Source of the DNA: Acidobacteriota bacterium
GTDB lineage: Bacteria > Actinomycetota > Acidimicrobiia > Acidimicrobiales > Microtrichaceae
Assembly (NCBI GenBank): GCA_003577145.1
Contig: QEUP01000012.1
Span: 1 to 64,000 of the forward strand
Direction of reading: 5' to 3'
Length of the DNA: 64,000 nucleotides
The position numbers were made by a program, and so were the translations under genes. This document shows, piece after piece, positions 50,047-59,146 of the stretch. The notes below the pieces were generated by a model. That model saw only the letters and a list, made by a program, of their open reading frames with translations. It was not told the origin of the DNA and searched no databases. Every line of letters starts with the position of its first letter. Position 1 is the first letter of the stretch.

Positions 50047-51657
50047 ATGCGGCAACGTGACCAACGAGTGCTGGCCGACCTGGTGGCGGCCAGGGCAGAC
50101 GAGCAGCCCGACCTCGACGTCCTCACGTTCGAGCATCTGAGCCTTGACGGCTGCGACACCCCCGACGAGGTGCGTACCTTCGCCGGCCTCGCCGAGAAGG
50201 GCAATAGCCTGGCAGCCGCGCTGATCGAGCGCGGCTTCGAGAGGGGCGACCGTTTCGCCCTCATGATGCGCAATCACCCGGAGTTCGTCGAGGCGCTCAT
50301 AGCCGCCTCTGTCTCCGGCACCATTGCAGTGCCGATCGACCCGCGGACCCGCGGCGACAAGCTCGCCTTCATGCTCGCCGACGCCGGCTGCACCGGAGTT
50401 GTCTGCGCCGACTACTGCCTAGAACCCGTCGAGCAGGCGTGCCGGCAGACGCCGGGTGTGAAGACGCTGCTCGCCCTTGCCACAGCCGAGAAGGACGCGG
50501 TGGCACTCGAGGCGGTGCCGGGGGTCGAGTCGCTGAGCGACATCCTGGCAGAGCCCACCGACACCGTCGACGTGCGCCTCGAGAGCCCACAGGACCCGTT
50601 GCAGATCATCTACACCTCCGGAACGACCGGCGACCCCAAAGGTGTGGTGTTCACCAACGAGCGGTTCGGGTTGTACGCCATGCTCGGGCTCATGGTCGGT
50701 TACCAGCCCGACGAGCGTCCCTATACCGGCCTCTCGCTCACCCACGGCAACGCCCAGGCGGTGACACTGGCCCCCTCTCTGAGCATGGGCCTGCGCGCGG
50801 TGTTCAGCCGCCGCTTCACCAAGTCGAAGCTGTGGGACGTGTGCCGCACGCACGGGTGCACGACCTTCTCCCTCCTCGGCGGTATGGCAACTGCGGTCTA
50901 CAGCGAACCGCCTCGGCCAGATGATGGCGACAACCCGGTTCGCTTCGTGGTGAGTGCGGGCATGCCCTCGGCGATATGGGAGGCCTTCGAGAGACGCTTC
51001 GACGTGAGGGTCTTCGAGTGGTACGGAGCGGTCGAAGGGGGTCTGGCGTTCAAACCCGTTGGAGAGGGCCCCATCGGCTCGTTCGGCAAGCCGGTACCCG
51101 GGCTCGAGATGCGGATACTCGACGAGCACGACATCGAATGCCCAGCGGGCGAGATCGGCGAGATCTGCTCGCGTCCTTTCGGCGGCGACGCCGAGGTCGA
51201 GTACCACGGCAAGCCGCAGGCATCAGCGGAGAAGACGAGGGGCGGATGGCTCCGGAGCGGCGACATGGGCCACACCGACGAGGACGGCTGGTTCTTCTTC
51301 GACTACCGCAAGGGTGGCGGAATCCGCCACAACGGGGACTTCGTGAACCCCGGCTTCGTCGAGAAGGTGGTGGCCGAACATCCTCAGGTGTCGGACGTGT
51401 TCGTGTACGGCGTTCCTGCGGCCTCGGGTGCACCGGGTGAGAAGGACGTGGTGGCGGCGGTTACGCTCACACGCCCCGGGGGCTTCGACGCCGCCTCGGT
51501 CTTCGCTGCTTGCCGCGCGGGTCTCGAGTCGAACTTCGTGCCGAGCTACATCCAGGTCGTCGAGGAGATCCCCAAGACGGCATCGGAGAAGCCGCAAGAG
51601 CGATTTCTCATCGAGGATTTCGCACCCGATGCTGCGAACGTCTTCGCCGAGGCGTGA
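50047..51657 (+). CDS. Acyl-CoA synthetase (AMP-forming)
   Basis: The 536-residue ANL enzyme is complete: the P-loop IIYTSGTTGDPKGVVFTN, the Tyr-Gly segment FEWYGAVEGG, the SGDMGHTDEDGWFFFDYRKGGG hinge, and the C-terminal lysine in EIPKTASEKPQER. It resembles CaiC-type crotonobetaine/carnitine or related medium-size carboxylate ligases, but the substrate is uncertain. It activates a carboxylic acid to its CoA ester for the thiolase and dehydrogenase of the same run. Its stop is followed immediately by the cofD start. Confidence 0.88.
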   Translation: MRQRDQRVLADLVAARADEQPDLDVLTFEHLSLDGCDTPDEVRTFAGLAEKGNSLAAALIERGFERGDRFALMMRNHPEFVEALIAASVSGTIAVPIDPRTRGDKLAFMLADAGCTGVVCADYCLEPVEQACRQTPGVKTLLALATAEKDAVALEAVPGVESLSDILAEPTDTVDVRLESPQDPLQIIYTSGTTGDPKGVVFTNERFGLYAMLGLMVGYQPDERPYTGLSLTHGNAQAVTLAPSLSMGLRAVFSRRFTKSKLWDVCRTHGCTTFSLLGGMATAVYSEPPRPDDGDNPVRFVVSAGMPSAIWEAFERRFDVRVFEWYGAVEGGLAFKPVGEGPIGSFGKPVPGLEMRILDEHDIECPAGEIGEICSRPFGGDAEVEYHGKPQASAEKTRGGWLRSGDMGHTDEDGWFFFDYRKGGGIRHNGDFVNPGFVEKVVAEHPQVSDVFVYGVPAASGAPGEKDVVAAVTLTRPGGFDAASVFAACRAGLESNFVPSYIQVVEEIPKTASEKPQERFLIEDFAPDAANVFAEA

Positions 51658-52620
51658 ATGAGCCAGGTCCCGCGGGTTGCTCTCCTGGCCGGGGGAGTCG
51701 GATCGAGCCGTTTGGCCGTGGGGTTCGAGCGTGTCCTCGGCGAGGCGCACTTGACGCTTGTCGTCAACACCGGTGACGACCACTGGCGCTACGGCCTGAG
51801 GATCTGCCCTGATCTGGACACGAACATGTATGCGCTGGCCGGGTTGCAGGACCGGCAGCGGGGCTGGGGGCTGGCGGGCGACACGTTCACCACGATGGCC
51901 CGGCTACGGGAGTTGGGCGATGACCCCTGGTTCAGTCTCGGCGACCGGGACCTGGCCACGCACCTGCTGCGGACCGCCCTCCTCGGTGCGGGAATGGGGA
52001 TCGCCGAGGTGACGCAGCAGCTGGCCGGGCGGCTCGGGATCAACGCACGGCTCCTGCCGATGACCGAAGCCGAAGTCGGCACCATGATCCACACACCGGA
52101 CGGTGTCATCCCCTTCGAGGACTTCTTCGTGCGCTTGGGAGCGCGGCCGCGGGTTGAAGACGTGTCCTATGAGGGGATCGACCAGAGCACGCTGAACCCC
52201 CTCACGAGGCGGGCCCTGGAGGCCTGTGACCTGGTGGTGATCGGACCGAGCAACCCGCTGTCGAGCATCGGGCCGATCCTCGCCGTCCCGGGCATGAGAG
52301 ATGCGATCAAGGCGTCGGCGGCCCCGGTGGTGGCTGTCACCCCGGTGGTCTCGGGCGTGCCCATTTCCGCTGAAGGGGAGCGACGGCGAGCGCGCAGCCG
52401 CGCGGCGCAGCTGTCAGCCAGGGGACTCGATCACAGAGCCGTCGATGTTGCCGGCCTGTACCGGAACCTGGCAGACGTGTTCGTCCTGGACGAGGCGGAT
52501 CAAGCCGAAGCTGCCGAGATCCGGTCGAGCGGATTCGGGGTGATGGTGGCCAACACCTTGATTCCCGAGCCCGACGCGGCCGCCATCCTTGCCGAGAAGG
52601 TGCTGAAGGCCGTCGGCTGA
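51658..52620 (+). CDS. cofD: CofD/FbiA-like 2-phospho-lactate (or phosphoenolpyruvyl) transferase
   Basis: The 320-residue enzyme carries VALLAGGVGSSRLAVGFERVL at its start, the VNTGDDHWRYGLRICPDLDT segment, VVIGPSNPLSSIGPILAVPG and the C-terminal VANTLI. These are typical of CofD/FbiA, which joins lactyl- or phosphoenolpyruvyl-diphosphoguanosine to the deazaflavin Fo in coenzyme F420 synthesis. No cofE/fbiB is adjacent. ATG 51658 follows the ligase stop without a gap, which indicates coupling. Its presence shows that the organism makes F420, common in actinobacteria. Confidence 0.93.
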   Translation: MSQVPRVALLAGGVGSSRLAVGFERVLGEAHLTLVVNTGDDHWRYGLRICPDLDTNMYALAGLQDRQRGWGLAGDTFTTMARLRELGDDPWFSLGDRDLATHLLRTALLGAGMGIAEVTQQLAGRLGINARLLPMTEAEVGTMIHTPDGVIPFEDFFVRLGARPRVEDVSYEGIDQSTLNPLTRRALEACDLVVIGPSNPLSSIGPILAVPGMRDAIKASAAPVVAVTPVVSGVPISAEGERRRARSRAAQLSARGLDHRAVDVAGLYRNLADVFVLDEADQAEAAEIRSSGFGVMVANTLIPEPDAAAILAEKVLKAVG

Positions 52621-52811
52621 AGCGAGACGGTTGCATACGGGATCCACATGTCACCGTTCGTACCGTGGCGCCGTGAGTGCATTCCTGAGCGCCTCGACGA
52701 TCGTCATCCGCGTGTGCCTCGTCTGGCGGGCCCAGTCGGTTGCCTCAGTCGGCGCATGGGTCGTGTTCCGGGTGGGCGCCGGGCGTCGCCCATCGGCGGA
52801 CGCTCCGGGTG

Positions 52812-53078
52812 TCACAGCCGGATGTGGATGGGCCGTCCCTCGAAAGCGGCGATGCCCTCATCGACCTTGTCGTTGAGCTCTTTGGCCAGAGCCAACAGTG
52901 CCCTGGCGACCGCCAGCTCCTCGCCGATCTCGGGCATCTCCGGATCGTCGGGGTTGCGCTGCGCGTGGCCGTGGCTCGCCACGCTCGCTCCGGCGATGCG
53001 CAACGTCGCGGTTGCGTCGGTCTCGTCCTCGGATTCGCGGATCTCGACCTCGACCGTGAAGGTGTGCTTCCTTGTCAT
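52812..53078 (-). CDS. DUF1876 (dsRBD-fold-like) small protein
   Basis: The 88-residue protein has the DUF1876 pattern: a strand of Glu/Asp-rich sequence, then ASHGHAQRNPDDPEMPEIGEELAVARALLALAKEL. The family is widespread in actinobacteria and repeatedly found among hypoxia or dormancy genes; no molecular function is assigned. A ribosome binding site (GGAGGC) lies upstream of ATG 53078. It is 16 bases after the DksA-like gene and is the last member of a three-gene minus-strand unit. Confidence 0.85.
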   Translation of the reverse strand: MTRKHTFTVEVEIRESEDETDATATLRIAGASVASHGHAQRNPDDPEMPEIGEELAVARALLALAKELNDKVDEGIAAFEGRPIHIRL

Positions 53079-53094
53079 GGTCGCCTCCTAGCTG

Positions 53095-53469
53095 TCATTC
53101 CAGCGGTGCCATTCCCTCGGCTTGAACCTCGTGGATGCGGCAGAAGCGGGTCGCGGGTACCGCCTCCAGCCGGTCGTCGGGGATGATCGCGCCGCAAACC
53201 TCGCATCTTCCGTAAGTCCCGTCCTCTAGGCGGCGAAGTGCCCGATCGACATCGTCGAGCTGGGATTCGATGAGCTGGAGCATCGAGAAGTCCTTCTCCC
53301 GCTCGAAGGTCTCGCTGCCGAGATCGGCGGCGTGCTGGTCGACCTCGGTGAGCTCGGACACGCTGTCGGTCTCGGTCTGCCCATTGAGCTCGTTGGACAG
53401 GTCTTCCCTCAGGTGGTCGAGTCGGGAGTGCTCATCGCCGAGCAACTGCCCTGCCCGCTCTGGATCCAC
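53095..53469 (-). CDS. DksA/TraR-family zinc-finger protein
   Basis: The 124-residue protein has an N-terminal coiled-coil region (residues about 10-85, with the charged helix LQLIESQLDDVDRALRRLEDG). A zinc finger of DksA/TraR type follows, CEVCGAIIPDDRLEAVPATRFCRIH (Cys-x2-Cys, then Cys-x2-His, so one ligand is His). Actinobacterial members of this size bind RNA polymerase only by analogy; their role in stress is inferred. Its frame begins two bases after the stop of the acidic protein, so they are translated from one message. Confidence 0.85.
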   Translation of the reverse strand: MDPERAGQLLGDEHSRLDHLREDLSNELNGQTETDSVSELTEVDQHAADLGSETFEREKDFSMLQLIESQLDDVDRALRRLEDGTYGRCEVCGAIIPDDRLEAVPATRFCRIHEVQAEGMAPLE

Positions 53470-53471
53470 TT

Positions 53472-53792
53472 TCAGCTCTCCTCATCTTGGCTCTCGAAGG
53501 CGTAGTGCTGTTCCTCGAGGATCTCCTCGAGGTCTTCTTCCGTATCGCTGTCCGACGATTCCCCATCGGCACCGAACTCGGGCTGCTCGTCCTCGAGGTA
53601 GCGCACCGGTGTATCCTCCCAGTCGTCGGTTCCTCGATCGCCGAGCTGTACGTCGCTGCGGCCGGGGTCCTCCGCCCGAGTCGAATCGTGCTCGGCTTCC
53701 ACGTGGACCGCGGCCGCCTCAGGGCCTTCGTCGTCGGCATCTTCGCCGAGCTCGTCGTCGGAGGGGATGAACTTCCACTGATCCTTCGGCAT
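53472..53792 (-). CDS. Small acidic protein of the dormancy-type cluster
   Basis: The 106-residue product begins MPKDQWKFIPSDDELGEDAD and is strongly acidic, with no membrane segment and no cysteine. The C-terminal half is almost all Asp, Glu and Ser. AGGAGG a few bases before ATG 53792 selects the start; an in-frame upstream ATG lacks this. No family is recognised beyond similar short acidic actinobacterial proteins. It is first in the unit with the DksA-like and DUF1876 genes and shares a divergent promoter region with the CBS-pair gene. Confidence 0.7.
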   Translation of the reverse strand: MPKDQWKFIPSDDELGEDADDEGPEAAAVHVEAEHDSTRAEDPGRSDVQLGDRGTDDWEDTPVRYLEDEQPEFGADGESSDSDTEEDLEEILEEQHYAFESQDEES

Positions 53793-53864
53793 CTGGCGCC
53801 TCCTGTCATCGGCGCGCCTATCCATCCATCAGTCTGAGCGTTCCGCGCTGCGTTGTCACCGGCA

Positions 53865-53880
53865 AGGGCAGGAAGTCCCT
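53865..53880. promoter_or_regulatory. DosR-box-like palindrome
   Basis: The minus strand reads AGGGACTTCCTGCCCT, resembling the GGGACT-n-CCC type box bound by DosR in mycobacteria. It lies between the divergent starts at 53792 and 53989. Placement between dormancy-type genes supports it; one half-site is imperfect. Confidence 0.45.
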
Positions 53881-53988
53881 ACCGGCCGGGCTGAGTCGAA
53901 TCGTAGCCTTCGAACAAGACCCGCTGATGCGGAGCTTTGCCGTTCGATGCGAAGCACGCTCGGCAGCATTGGAGTAAACCGAGGGGCT

Positions 53989-54420
53989 ATGACGACTTAC
54001 ATCGGGGACCCGGTGCGGTCGGTGATGATTGCAGAGCCGGTCTTCGTGAGCCCTGATGCCTGCTTGAGAGAAGCAGCCTCGAGCATGGTTGCTGCGGGGA
54101 TCGGCGTGCTGGTGGTGGGGGACGGGGTTCGTCCCATGGGCATGCTCTCAGAGCGTGACCTCGTCGAGGCCCTCTCGGCAGGAACCGATCCCGACGACAT
54201 CGATGTCGAGGCTGTCATGAGCCGGAACGTGATCTCGGCGAGCGCGATGGACCCGATACACGATGTCGCCCTCCAGATGTTCGAATGTGAAGTCCGTCAC
54301 CTACCGGTCATGGAGGCTGATCAGGTCGTCGGTGTTGTCTCGGTTCGTGACCTGCTCCGCCCGCTCCTGCTCAGCGCGCTCGACCCGGGTGCAGTCGGGA
54401 CCGGAGCCGAAGAGGGGTGA
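53989..54420 (+). CDS. CBS-pair protein, Hrp1-like
   Basis: The 143-residue protein is a single pair of CBS domains (VRSVMIAEPVFVSPDACLREAA and VEAVMSRNVISASAMDPIHDVA, with GMLSERDLVEAL and GVVSVRDLLRPLL repeats). Length and layout equal mycobacterial Hrp1 (Rv2626c), a DosR-regulated hypoxia protein, although this is by resemblance only. CBS pairs usually sense adenosine nucleotides. GAGGGG precedes ATG 53989. It is divergent from the acidic-protein unit and convergent with the hibernation-factor gene. Confidence 0.88.
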   Translation: MTTYIGDPVRSVMIAEPVFVSPDACLREAASSMVAAGIGVLVVGDGVRPMGMLSERDLVEALSAGTDPDDIDVEAVMSRNVISASAMDPIHDVALQMFECEVRHLPVMEADQVVGVVSVRDLLRPLLLSALDPGAVGTGAEEG

Positions 54421-54445
54421 GCAAACAAGGCTGAGGAAACAAAGT

Positions 54446-54466
54446 GTGAGGGCGCCCTCGCCTCAC
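54446..54466. terminator. Hairpin between convergent genes
   Basis: GTGAGG (54446-54451) pairs with CCTCAC (54461-54466), with two more G-C pairs inside, between the stops of the CBS gene and the hibernation-factor gene. It lacks a T-run, so it could serve as a weak bidirectional terminator at most. Confidence 0.35.
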
Positions 54467-55257
54467 CCGGCGCTGATCAGGCCGTAATGCCCGTCGTAGC
54501 GGTGGTAGGCGACGGTGCCCCGCCGGCTGTCGGAGTCGACGAAGAACACGAACTTCTCACCTCCCGCGTCGAGCCTCTCGAGTGCCTCCGCGGTGCTGAG
54601 GGTGGGGGCGGGCAGCTCCTGGCGCACACTCGCGGCGGTGCCGTCGAGTGGATCTCCCCGCGTGCCCTCGGGCTGCCTCAGCTCCAGGCCATGATCCCGG
54701 TCGTAGCTCAACAGGCTGTCGGCGCCCGTGGTGATCTCGGTGAAGAGGTAGAAGTCGTGATCGAGCATGTCGAGGTCGAAGGCCGCTTCGTCGACGGTCA
54801 TCGCCTCGAGGGCGAAGGTCTTCTGGCGTACCAGCTCACGTTCCTCGGGGGGGCGTTCGTACCACTCCGGTCGCTGGGTGGGGAGGTCACCGTGGCGCCA
54901 CTCACTACGGTCGGCCTGACCCGTCCAGTGACGAGCGCGACCCTCGTGGTGCAGCCGCTGCTCGTGGCGGGCGATCCGGCGGCGGAGCCTCTCCTCCAGG
55001 AGATCTACTGCTTCGTCCATGTCACCGCCCGCCACCTGCGCGCGCACCGGGGACCCGTTCACGTCCAGGGTCGCTTCGGCTATGGCCGGGCGGTCACGTG
55101 CCGGATTGGGCTCCGCCGTCAACCGGATCTGGGCCTGGAGCACCGGATCCCGAATCCGGCTGATGAGGCGGGTCACCTTCTCGGTGGCGTACGCCTTGGA
55201 CTGATCCGTGACGTTGCCACTTGTCGACACATCGAGGATTCCGTCGAAGTCAGACAT
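54463..55257 (-). CDS. hpf: Ribosome hibernation factor, long form (HPF/RafH-like)
   Basis: The 264-residue protein has an S30AE-type N-terminal domain (residues about 5-105) and two C-terminal repeats of the HPF-C type. The first is RQKTFALEAMTVDEAAFDLDM and onward; the second is STAEALERL to the YHRYDGHYGLISAG end. Two C-terminal repeats are the layout of mycobacterial RafH, a hypoxia-induced factor that stalls ribosomes. ATG 55257 (MSDFDG) has GGTGAGG upstream and starts the domain; the frame runs on upstream without homology. It belongs with the nearby dormancy-type genes. Confidence 0.85.
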   Translation of the reverse strand: MSDFDGILDVSTSGNVTDQSKAYATEKVTRLISRIRDPVLQAQIRLTAEPNPARDRPAIAEATLDVNGSPVRAQVAGGDMDEAVDLLEERLRRRIARHEQRLHHEGRARHWTGQADRSEWRHGDLPTQRPEWYERPPEERELVRQKTFALEAMTVDEAAFDLDMLDHDFYLFTEITTGADSLLSYDRDHGLELRQPEGTRGDPLDGTAASVRQELPAPTLSTAEALERLDAGGEKFVFFVDSDSRRGTVAYHRYDGHYGLISAG

Positions 55258-55607
55258 AACCTCACCTTCGTGGCTGGAGCTGTCGTCGATGGGGGCCACC
55301 CGGTGCCGGCGAGGCCGGGGCTCGGAGGGGAGGGCTCGAGGCATTCCCGGCTCAGCGCCCCCCGCATCGGACAGCAGACCAGCACAGCGGCCCTGGTCCC
55401 GCCTGGTCAAGCCCGACGACGATGACTGCTCGTGAGCAACGCATCAGCAGCACATTCTTCCGGTGGCGTAGCCGAAACAAGCTTGACCCATTCTCGCCGC
55501 CTCCAAAAGGGCCGAAGGTCACCAGAGCCCTGCGTTCGCGTCGCCGAACCACCCCCATCCGGCAGCGGAGGTCTTCGCGGCTCGTTGACGCTCCATGAGG
55601 TTTCGGC
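55258..55607. other. 350-base intergenic stretch
   Basis: The interval between the hibernation-factor start and the thiL stop holds no convincing gene on either strand. A weak GGGAC-containing partial palindrome (55389-55401) lies about 130 bases upstream of the hibernation factor. It is mostly GC-rich, and I see no clear promoter. Confidence 0.5.
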
Positions 55608-56558
55608 TCAGCCGATCTGGTGCTCCCATCCGGTCTCGCAGAGTCGCCTGTCGCGGCCATCGGCGAGACGAAGGGTGAGGTCGGCCCTGGCGGTGATGAG
55701 GCCGATGCGGGCGGGTGCTGTCAGCCCGGCATCGTCGAAGCTGGTCTCGACAGCTCGGGGGTCGGCGGCTGTGAAGCAGAGCTCGTAGTCGTCCCCCCCC
55801 ACCGACGGAGACTCACCGAAGGTCCCTCCGGTCACCGGCACCGCTCCATCGATGATCGTCGCGCCGACACCTGATGCGTCGCAGATGTGGCGGAGGTCTG
55901 CCACCAAGCCGTCGGAGACATCGATCATCGCGGTGGCGGCTGCGGCGGCGGCAGCACGACCTTCGGTGAGGCGGGGCGTGGGCCGGTTGAGCCGCAGGAG
56001 CGCCTCGGGGGCGGGGTCGCGTCCGGCCCGCAGGTCAGCCAGCGCCGCCCCGGCCATGCCGAGCGTGCCGGTCAGGTAGATCGAATCGCCGGGCCGGGCA
56101 CCGGATCGCAGGACGGGGCCCGAGGTCGGGCTGGTGCCCAGGATCGCCACGCTGATCATCAGCGCCGGTCCCCCGGTGGTGTCACCCCCCACGAGAGGGC
56201 AACTGAGGGCTTCGGCGGCCTGCGCCAGGCCCCCAGCGACGGCGTCGGCGAGCCCGGTGCCGGGGGGCGTGACCAGCGCGGCTACCGCCGCGAGGGGCGT
56301 ACCACCCATCGCCGCGATGTCCGACGCGTTGACCGCCAGGGCCTTCCAGCCCACATCGGCCAGGTCACAGAAGGCCCGGTCGAAATGCACTCCTTCCACC
56401 AGGGCGTCGGTGGCGAGCAGTTGGCCGCCGTCGAGGACCGCGGCGTCGTCCCCGATCCACACCTGGCCGGCGGGGGGACCGGCTAGGAGCTTCGTCAGCC
56501 TCTCGATGAACTCGAACTCACCCGACACGCCTGGCAGTGTGACACGAATCGGCGGCAC
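55608..56558 (-). CDS. thiL: Thiamine-monophosphate kinase
   Basis: The 316-residue ATP-dependent kinase makes thiamine diphosphate from the monophosphate. The Mg-binding segments IGDDAAVL and TDALVEGVHFDRAF are present. So are VNASDIAAMGGTPLAA, VGGDTTGGP and MIDVSDGLVADLRHIC, in the order expected for ThiL of the AIR-synthase/SelD superfamily, and GGDDYELCF marks the C-terminal half. Length is normal. The first codon is GTG at 56558; a second GTG ten codons later is possible. It is divergent from the GH65 gene. Confidence 0.93.
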   Translation of the reverse strand: MPPIRVTLPGVSGEFEFIERLTKLLAGPPAGQVWIGDDAAVLDGGQLLATDALVEGVHFDRAFCDLADVGWKALAVNASDIAAMGGTPLAAVAALVTPPGTGLADAVAGGLAQAAEALSCPLVGGDTTGGPALMISVAILGTSPTSGPVLRSGARPGDSIYLTGTLGMAGAALADLRAGRDPAPEALLRLNRPTPRLTEGRAAAAAAATAMIDVSDGLVADLRHICDASGVGATIIDGAVPVTGGTFGESPSVGGDDYELCFTAADPRAVETSFDDAGLTAPARIGLITARADLTLRLADGRDRRLCETGWEHQIG

Positions 56559-56670
56559 GGCAGGCGGTCGCCGGTCAGTACCGTTGTCTCAGGCGAGGCA
56601 TGCCCCGAAGGGGGTCACCGCCACCGGAGCGAGCCTGAATCGACCGCAATGGAAAGGAGCGGCGTAGACG

Positions 56671-59112
56671 ATGCGTGACTGGGTGCTGACCTTCGAGGGC
56701 TACGACCCTGAGGAGGTCGGGCTTCGCGAGGCGCTGACCACTCTCGGCAACGGCTACCTCGCCACGCGCGGCGCTGCTCCCGAAGCAGTCGCCGACGAGA
56801 TCAACTACCCGGGTACCTACATCGCCGGGCTCTACAACCGCTTGGTGAGTGACGTGTCGGGCCGCGCGGTCGAGAACGATTGCATCGTCAACGTACCCAA
56901 CTGGCTGCCGCTCACCTTCCGTCCCCAGGACGGGGGATGGGTCGACGTGGACGGCATGGAGGTGGCAGAGCACCAACTCGAGCTGGATCTGAAGCGCGGG
57001 CAGCTGACCAGGAGGTTCGTGGTGGTGGACGAGGCGGGGAGACGCACGAGGGTTTCCCAGCGCCGCTTCGTCTCGCAGGCCCATCCTCACCTGGCCGGCC
57101 AGGAGGTCACATTCGTAGCGGAGAACTGGTCGGGTCGCGTCGAGTTCAGGAGCGCGCTGGACGGCACGGTCGAGAACACCGGGGTCAAGCGGTATCAGGA
57201 ATTGAACAACGACAACCTTGCAGCGGTCGGTACCGGTTTCTTCGGTGAGGATGGGATGTACCTGGAGGTGGAGACCAACCAGTCGAACATCCGGATCGCC
57301 CAGGCCGCTCGCACCCTGGTCTTCCGGAACGGTCGCTACCTGCCGGCCGTGGAGCGAGAGGAGGTCTCCGAGCCCGAGTACGTCGCTCAGGACTTCTCCC
57401 TCCATGTCGCAGAGGGTGACGAGATGACGATCCAAAAGGTCGTGGCCGTCTACACCGGCCGTGACCGGGGGATCTCCGAGGCGCTCGAATCAGCCCGCAC
57501 CGCTGTCGAGCGGGCCGGTCGTTTCGAGAACCTGCTGGCAGCTCACGTCCTGGCGTGGGATCACCTCTGGCGTCGTACCCACCTGGACCTCGACAGCGAG
57601 CAGACCGAGGCCCTGCTGGTCCTGCGGTTCCACGTCTTCCATCTGCTGCAAGTGTGCTCCGAGCACGTCCGCGACCTCGACGCGGGTGTACCTGCGCGGG
57701 GGCTTCACGGCGAGGCCTACCGCGGCCACGTCTTCTGGGACGAGCTGTTCATCTTCCCCTTCCTGACCTTCAGCCTGCCGGAGGTCACGCGATCGCTCCT
57801 CGCCTACCGCTGGAGGCGTCTCGACGAGGCCCGCTGGTCGGCCAGGAAGGCCGGCTTCGAGGGAGCGATGTTCCCTTGGCAGTCGAGCAGTGACGGGCGC
57901 GAGGAGACTCAGACGATGCACCTCAACCCGAAGTCCGGTCGGTGGCTGCCCGACCACAGTCACCTGCAGCGACACGTCAACTCCGCCATCGCCTACAACG
58001 TGTGGGAGTACTACCAGGTGACGGCCGACCAGGACTTCCTGATCGAGCACGGAGCCGAGATGATCCTGGAGATCGCACGCTTCTGGGCCAGTGTGGCGAC
58101 GTTCAACCGGCTGACGCACCGCTATGAGATATTGGGCGTGGTCGGGCCGGACGAGTATCACGAGGGCTACCCCGACCGTGACGAGCCGGGACTCGACAAC
58201 AACGCCTACACGAACGTGATGGCGGTCTGGGTGCTCCTGCGTGCCCTCGATGTCCTCGACACGCTGCCCGAGCCGTATCGGGGCGAGCTGATCGAGCGGA
58301 TCGGGCTGATGCCTGCCGAGGTCGAGCTGTGGGAGGACATCACCTGTCACATGTTCGTCCCCTTCCACGACGAGGGGATCATCAGCCAGTTCTCCGGTTA
58401 CGAGGATCTGGCGGAGCTCGATTGGGAGGGTTATCGGGAAAGGTACGGCAACATCCAGAGGCTCGACCGGATCCTCGAGGCCGAGGGCGATTCCCCCAAC
58501 AACTACAAGCTGTCCAAACAGGCCGACACGCTGATGTTGTACTACCTCCTGTCGGAGGAGGAGCTGCGCGAGCTGCTCGAGCGGCTGGGGTACGAGCTCT
58601 CGGACGCGGCGCTGAGGCGGACCATCAACTACTACTGCGATCGCACCTCGCACGGCTCGACGCTCAGCAACGTCGTGCATTCGTGGATCCACAGCCGGCT
58701 CGACCGGCGCCGGTCCTGGCAGCTCTTCGTGGAGGCCCTCCGCAGCGACCTCTACGACGTCCAGGGGGGGACGACCAAGGAGGGAATCCACCTTGGTGCG
58801 ATGGCCGGCACAGTCGACTTGGTCCAGCGCTGCTGGCCTGGCCTCGAGGCCCGAGGCGAGGTCCTCTACATCAACCCGCTCCTGCCGGACGAGCTGCCTC
58901 ACCTGGGCTTCAATCTCCGCTACCGCGGGCACTGGCTGGGTGTGCAGATCACGGATGGGACCGTCAGGATCGAGTCCCAGCCGACGGTCGCCGAGCCGAT
59001 CACCGTGGCCCACGGCGACGAGTCAGCCGTTCTCCAGCCGGGCGACAGCGTGACCTTCACCCCTGACGGTGCCGAGGTGGTGCCGATCAGCTCCATGACA
59101 GCGGGCGCCTGA
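56671..59112 (+). CDS. GH65 glycoside phosphorylase (trehalose/maltose/kojibiose type)
   Basis: The 813-residue enzyme is a full-length family GH65 phosphorylase. It has the N-terminal beta-sandwich (VGLREALTTLGNGYLATRG) and the alpha/alpha barrel with GLHGEAYRGHVFWDELFIFPF. The general-acid Glu495 lies in VVGPDEYHEGYPD, and KLSKQADTL and a C-terminal beta sheet follow. It reversibly phosphorolyses an alpha-glucosyl disaccharide to beta-glucose-1-phosphate. Which disaccharide is not readable. The ribosome binding site GGAAAGGAG precedes ATG 56671. The neighbouring sulfotransferase gene is convergent. Confidence 0.9.
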   Translation: MRDWVLTFEGYDPEEVGLREALTTLGNGYLATRGAAPEAVADEINYPGTYIAGLYNRLVSDVSGRAVENDCIVNVPNWLPLTFRPQDGGWVDVDGMEVAEHQLELDLKRGQLTRRFVVVDEAGRRTRVSQRRFVSQAHPHLAGQEVTFVAENWSGRVEFRSALDGTVENTGVKRYQELNNDNLAAVGTGFFGEDGMYLEVETNQSNIRIAQAARTLVFRNGRYLPAVEREEVSEPEYVAQDFSLHVAEGDEMTIQKVVAVYTGRDRGISEALESARTAVERAGRFENLLAAHVLAWDHLWRRTHLDLDSEQTEALLVLRFHVFHLLQVCSEHVRDLDAGVPARGLHGEAYRGHVFWDELFIFPFLTFSLPEVTRSLLAYRWRRLDEARWSARKAGFEGAMFPWQSSSDGREETQTMHLNPKSGRWLPDHSHLQRHVNSAIAYNVWEYYQVTADQDFLIEHGAEMILEIARFWASVATFNRLTHRYEILGVVGPDEYHEGYPDRDEPGLDNNAYTNVMAVWVLLRALDVLDTLPEPYRGELIERIGLMPAEVELWEDITCHMFVPFHDEGIISQFSGYEDLAELDWEGYRERYGNIQRLDRILEAEGDSPNNYKLSKQADTLMLYYLLSEEELRELLERLGYELSDAALRRTINYYCDRTSHGSTLSNVVHSWIHSRLDRRRSWQLFVEALRSDLYDVQGGTTKEGIHLGAMAGTVDLVQRCWPGLEARGEVLYINPLLPDELPHLGFNLRYRGHWLGVQITDGTVRIESQPTVAEPITVAHGDESAVLQPGDSVTFTPDGAEVVPISSMTAGA

Positions 59113-59146
59113 AGCCCACCACGTCGATCCTGACTCCGAGACGGGC

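Noticed and set aside
57490-59013. A 507-codon minus-strand open frame
   Set aside because: It is antisense to the GH65 phosphorylase with its catalytic motifs; composition alone explains the open frame.
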